Origin: Rhizobium sp. Q54
GTDB lineage: Bacteria > Pseudomonadota > Alphaproteobacteria > SMXS01
Assembly (NCBI GenBank): GCA_945872035.1
Contig: CAMBYA010000106.1
Location: forward strand, 1 to 7,622
Direction: 5' to 3'
Length of the DNA stretch: 7,622 bases
The position numbers were made by a program, and so were the translations under genes. The stretch's first letter is position 1, and every line of letters begins with the position of its first letter. The notes under the pieces are model-generated. The model worked only from the letters and a program-made list of their open reading frames with translations, was not told where the DNA came from and ran no database searches. Below are positions 6,830-7,622 of the stretch, in pieces.

Positions 6830-7622
6830 ATGAGCGAGACGTCAGGCAAGTGGGCCGACTCAGGCAAGCCGAAGGCGGCGAGGGACAAGCCGTGGCTGAT
6901 CCGGACCTATTCCGGCCACTCCTCCGCCAAGGCGTCGAACGAGCTCTACCGGACCAACCTGGCGCGCGGCCAGACCGGCCTTTCCGTGGCGTTCGACCTG
7001 CCGACCCAGACCGGCTACGACAGCGACCATCCGCTGGCGCGGGGCGAGGTGGGCAAGGTCGGCGTGCCGGTCGGGCACCTGGGCGACATGCGCGCCCTGT
7101 TCGACGGCATCCCGCTCGAGAAGATGAATACCTCCATGACCATCAACGCCACGGCGCCGTGGCTGCTGTCGCTCTACATCGCCGCGGCCGAGGAGCAGGG
7201 CGCCGACAGGGCCAAGCTCAACGGCACCGTGCAGAACGACATCATCAAGGAGTATCTCAGCCGCGGCACCTACATCTTCCCGCCTGCGCCCTCGATGCGG
7301 CTGACCACCGACATCATCAGCTACACCTACCGCGAGCTGCCGAAGTGGAACCCGACCAACGTCTGCTCGTACCACCTGCAGGAAGCCGGCGCGACGCCGG
7401 TGCAGGAGGTGGCGTTCGCGCTGGCCACCGCCATCGCCGTGCTGGATTCCGTGCGCGACTCGGGCCAGGTGCCGAAGGACGAGTTCCCGACCGTCGTCGG
7501 CCGGATCAGCTTCTTCGTCAACGCCGGCGTGCGCTTCATCACCGAGATGTCGAAGATGCGCGCCTTCACCGAACTGTGGGACGAGCTGACGGCCCAGCGC
7601 TACGGCATCGAGGACGAGAGCC
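6830..7622 (+). CDS. ecm: ethylmalonyl-CoA mutase, N-terminal part (cut by window edge)
   Basis: Adenosylcobalamin-dependent mutase converting (2R)-ethylmalonyl-CoA to (2S)-methylsuccinyl-CoA, the step between Ccr and Mcd. 264 codons are visible without a stop; family members run to roughly 660-680 residues. The visible part is the substrate-binding barrel: PWLIRTYSGHS (21-31), GLSVAFDLPTQTGYD (50-64), GKVGVPVGHLGDM (75-87), MNTSMTINATAPW (99-111), GTVQNDIIKEYLSRGTYIFPP (132 to 152) and KWNPTNVCSYHLQEAGATP (172-190). LPTQTGYD and TINATAPW distinguish it from methylmalonyl-CoA mutase, which as I recall has ATHRGYD and a different segment after TMN. The rest of the barrel and the C-terminal B12-binding domain lie beyond the edge. 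It is the only plus-strand gene, divergent from ccr. The older name meaA applies to the same protein. The adenosyltransferase gene nearby makes its cofactor. Confidence 0.95.
   Translation, partial: MSETSGKWADSGKPKAARDKPWLIRTYSGHSSAKASNELYRTNLARGQTGLSVAFDLPTQTGYDSDHPLARGEVGKVGVPVGHLGDMRALFDGIPLEKMNTSMTINATAPWLLSLYIAAAEEQGADRAKLNGTVQNDIIKEYLSRGTYIFPPAPSMRLTTDIISYTYRELPKWNPTNVCSYHLQEAGATPVQEVAFALATAIAVLDSVRDSGQVPKDEFPTVVGRISFFVNAGVRFITEMSKMRAFTELWDELTAQRYGIEDES

Noticed and set aside
6860..7569. Minus-strand open frames opposite ecm
   Set aside because: The plus strand here encodes an unmistakable ethylmalonyl-CoA mutase; the minus-strand frames are its antisense.
6830..7622. Methylmalonyl-CoA mutase large subunit as the identity of the plus-strand gene
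   Set aside because: The LPTQTGYD and TINATAPW segments fit ethylmalonyl-CoA mutase rather than methylmalonyl-CoA mutase, and the ccr/mcd context agrees.

Overview
The window is GC-rich, densely coded DNA from an alphaproteobacterium. A Rhodospirillales-like or related lineage is plausible, but I cannot place it more precisely. The gene content points this way: a complete core of the ethylmalonyl-CoA pathway, a mitochondrial-type ETF, and a small HIG1-like membrane protein beside a PduO-type cobalamin adenosyltransferase. All genes but one lie on the minus strand.

Layout from right to left, in the direction most genes are read. A divergent intergenic region (6654-6829) separates ecm (ethylmalonyl-CoA mutase, plus strand, cut by the right edge) from ccr (crotonyl-CoA carboxylase/reductase, minus strand). 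Downstream of ccr lies mcd (methylsuccinyl-CoA dehydrogenase), which ends at a hairpin resembling an intrinsic terminator. Next comes a tightly packed pair: a 65-residue two-helix HIG1-type protein and the cobalamin adenosyltransferase, stop codon abutting start codon. After a 104-bp AT-richer gap with a candidate promoter comes etfB-etfA-hbd. The etfB stop and etfA start overlap as TGATG. A fragment of what looks like a dispersed intergenic repeat fills the left edge.

The genes fit one metabolic theme, the assimilation of C2 and C4 acyl units. Ccr reductively carboxylates crotonyl-CoA to ethylmalonyl-CoA. Ecm, which needs adenosylcobalamin, rearranges ethylmalonyl-CoA to methylsuccinyl-CoA. 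Mcd oxidises that to mesaconyl-CoA and passes the electrons to a flavoprotein, for which EtfAB is the obvious partner. The adenosyltransferase makes the cofactor for Ecm. Hbd links acetoacetyl-CoA and 3-hydroxybutyryl-CoA at the C4 entry. The HIG1-type protein is the only gene without a direct role in this chemistry.

No wholly new system is evident. The least explained parts are the ccr/ecm control region (a 30-bp inverted repeat, a LacI-type operator-like palindrome, and two mutually exclusive leader hairpins) and the fixed position of the HIG1-type gene between mcd and the adenosyltransferase gene.
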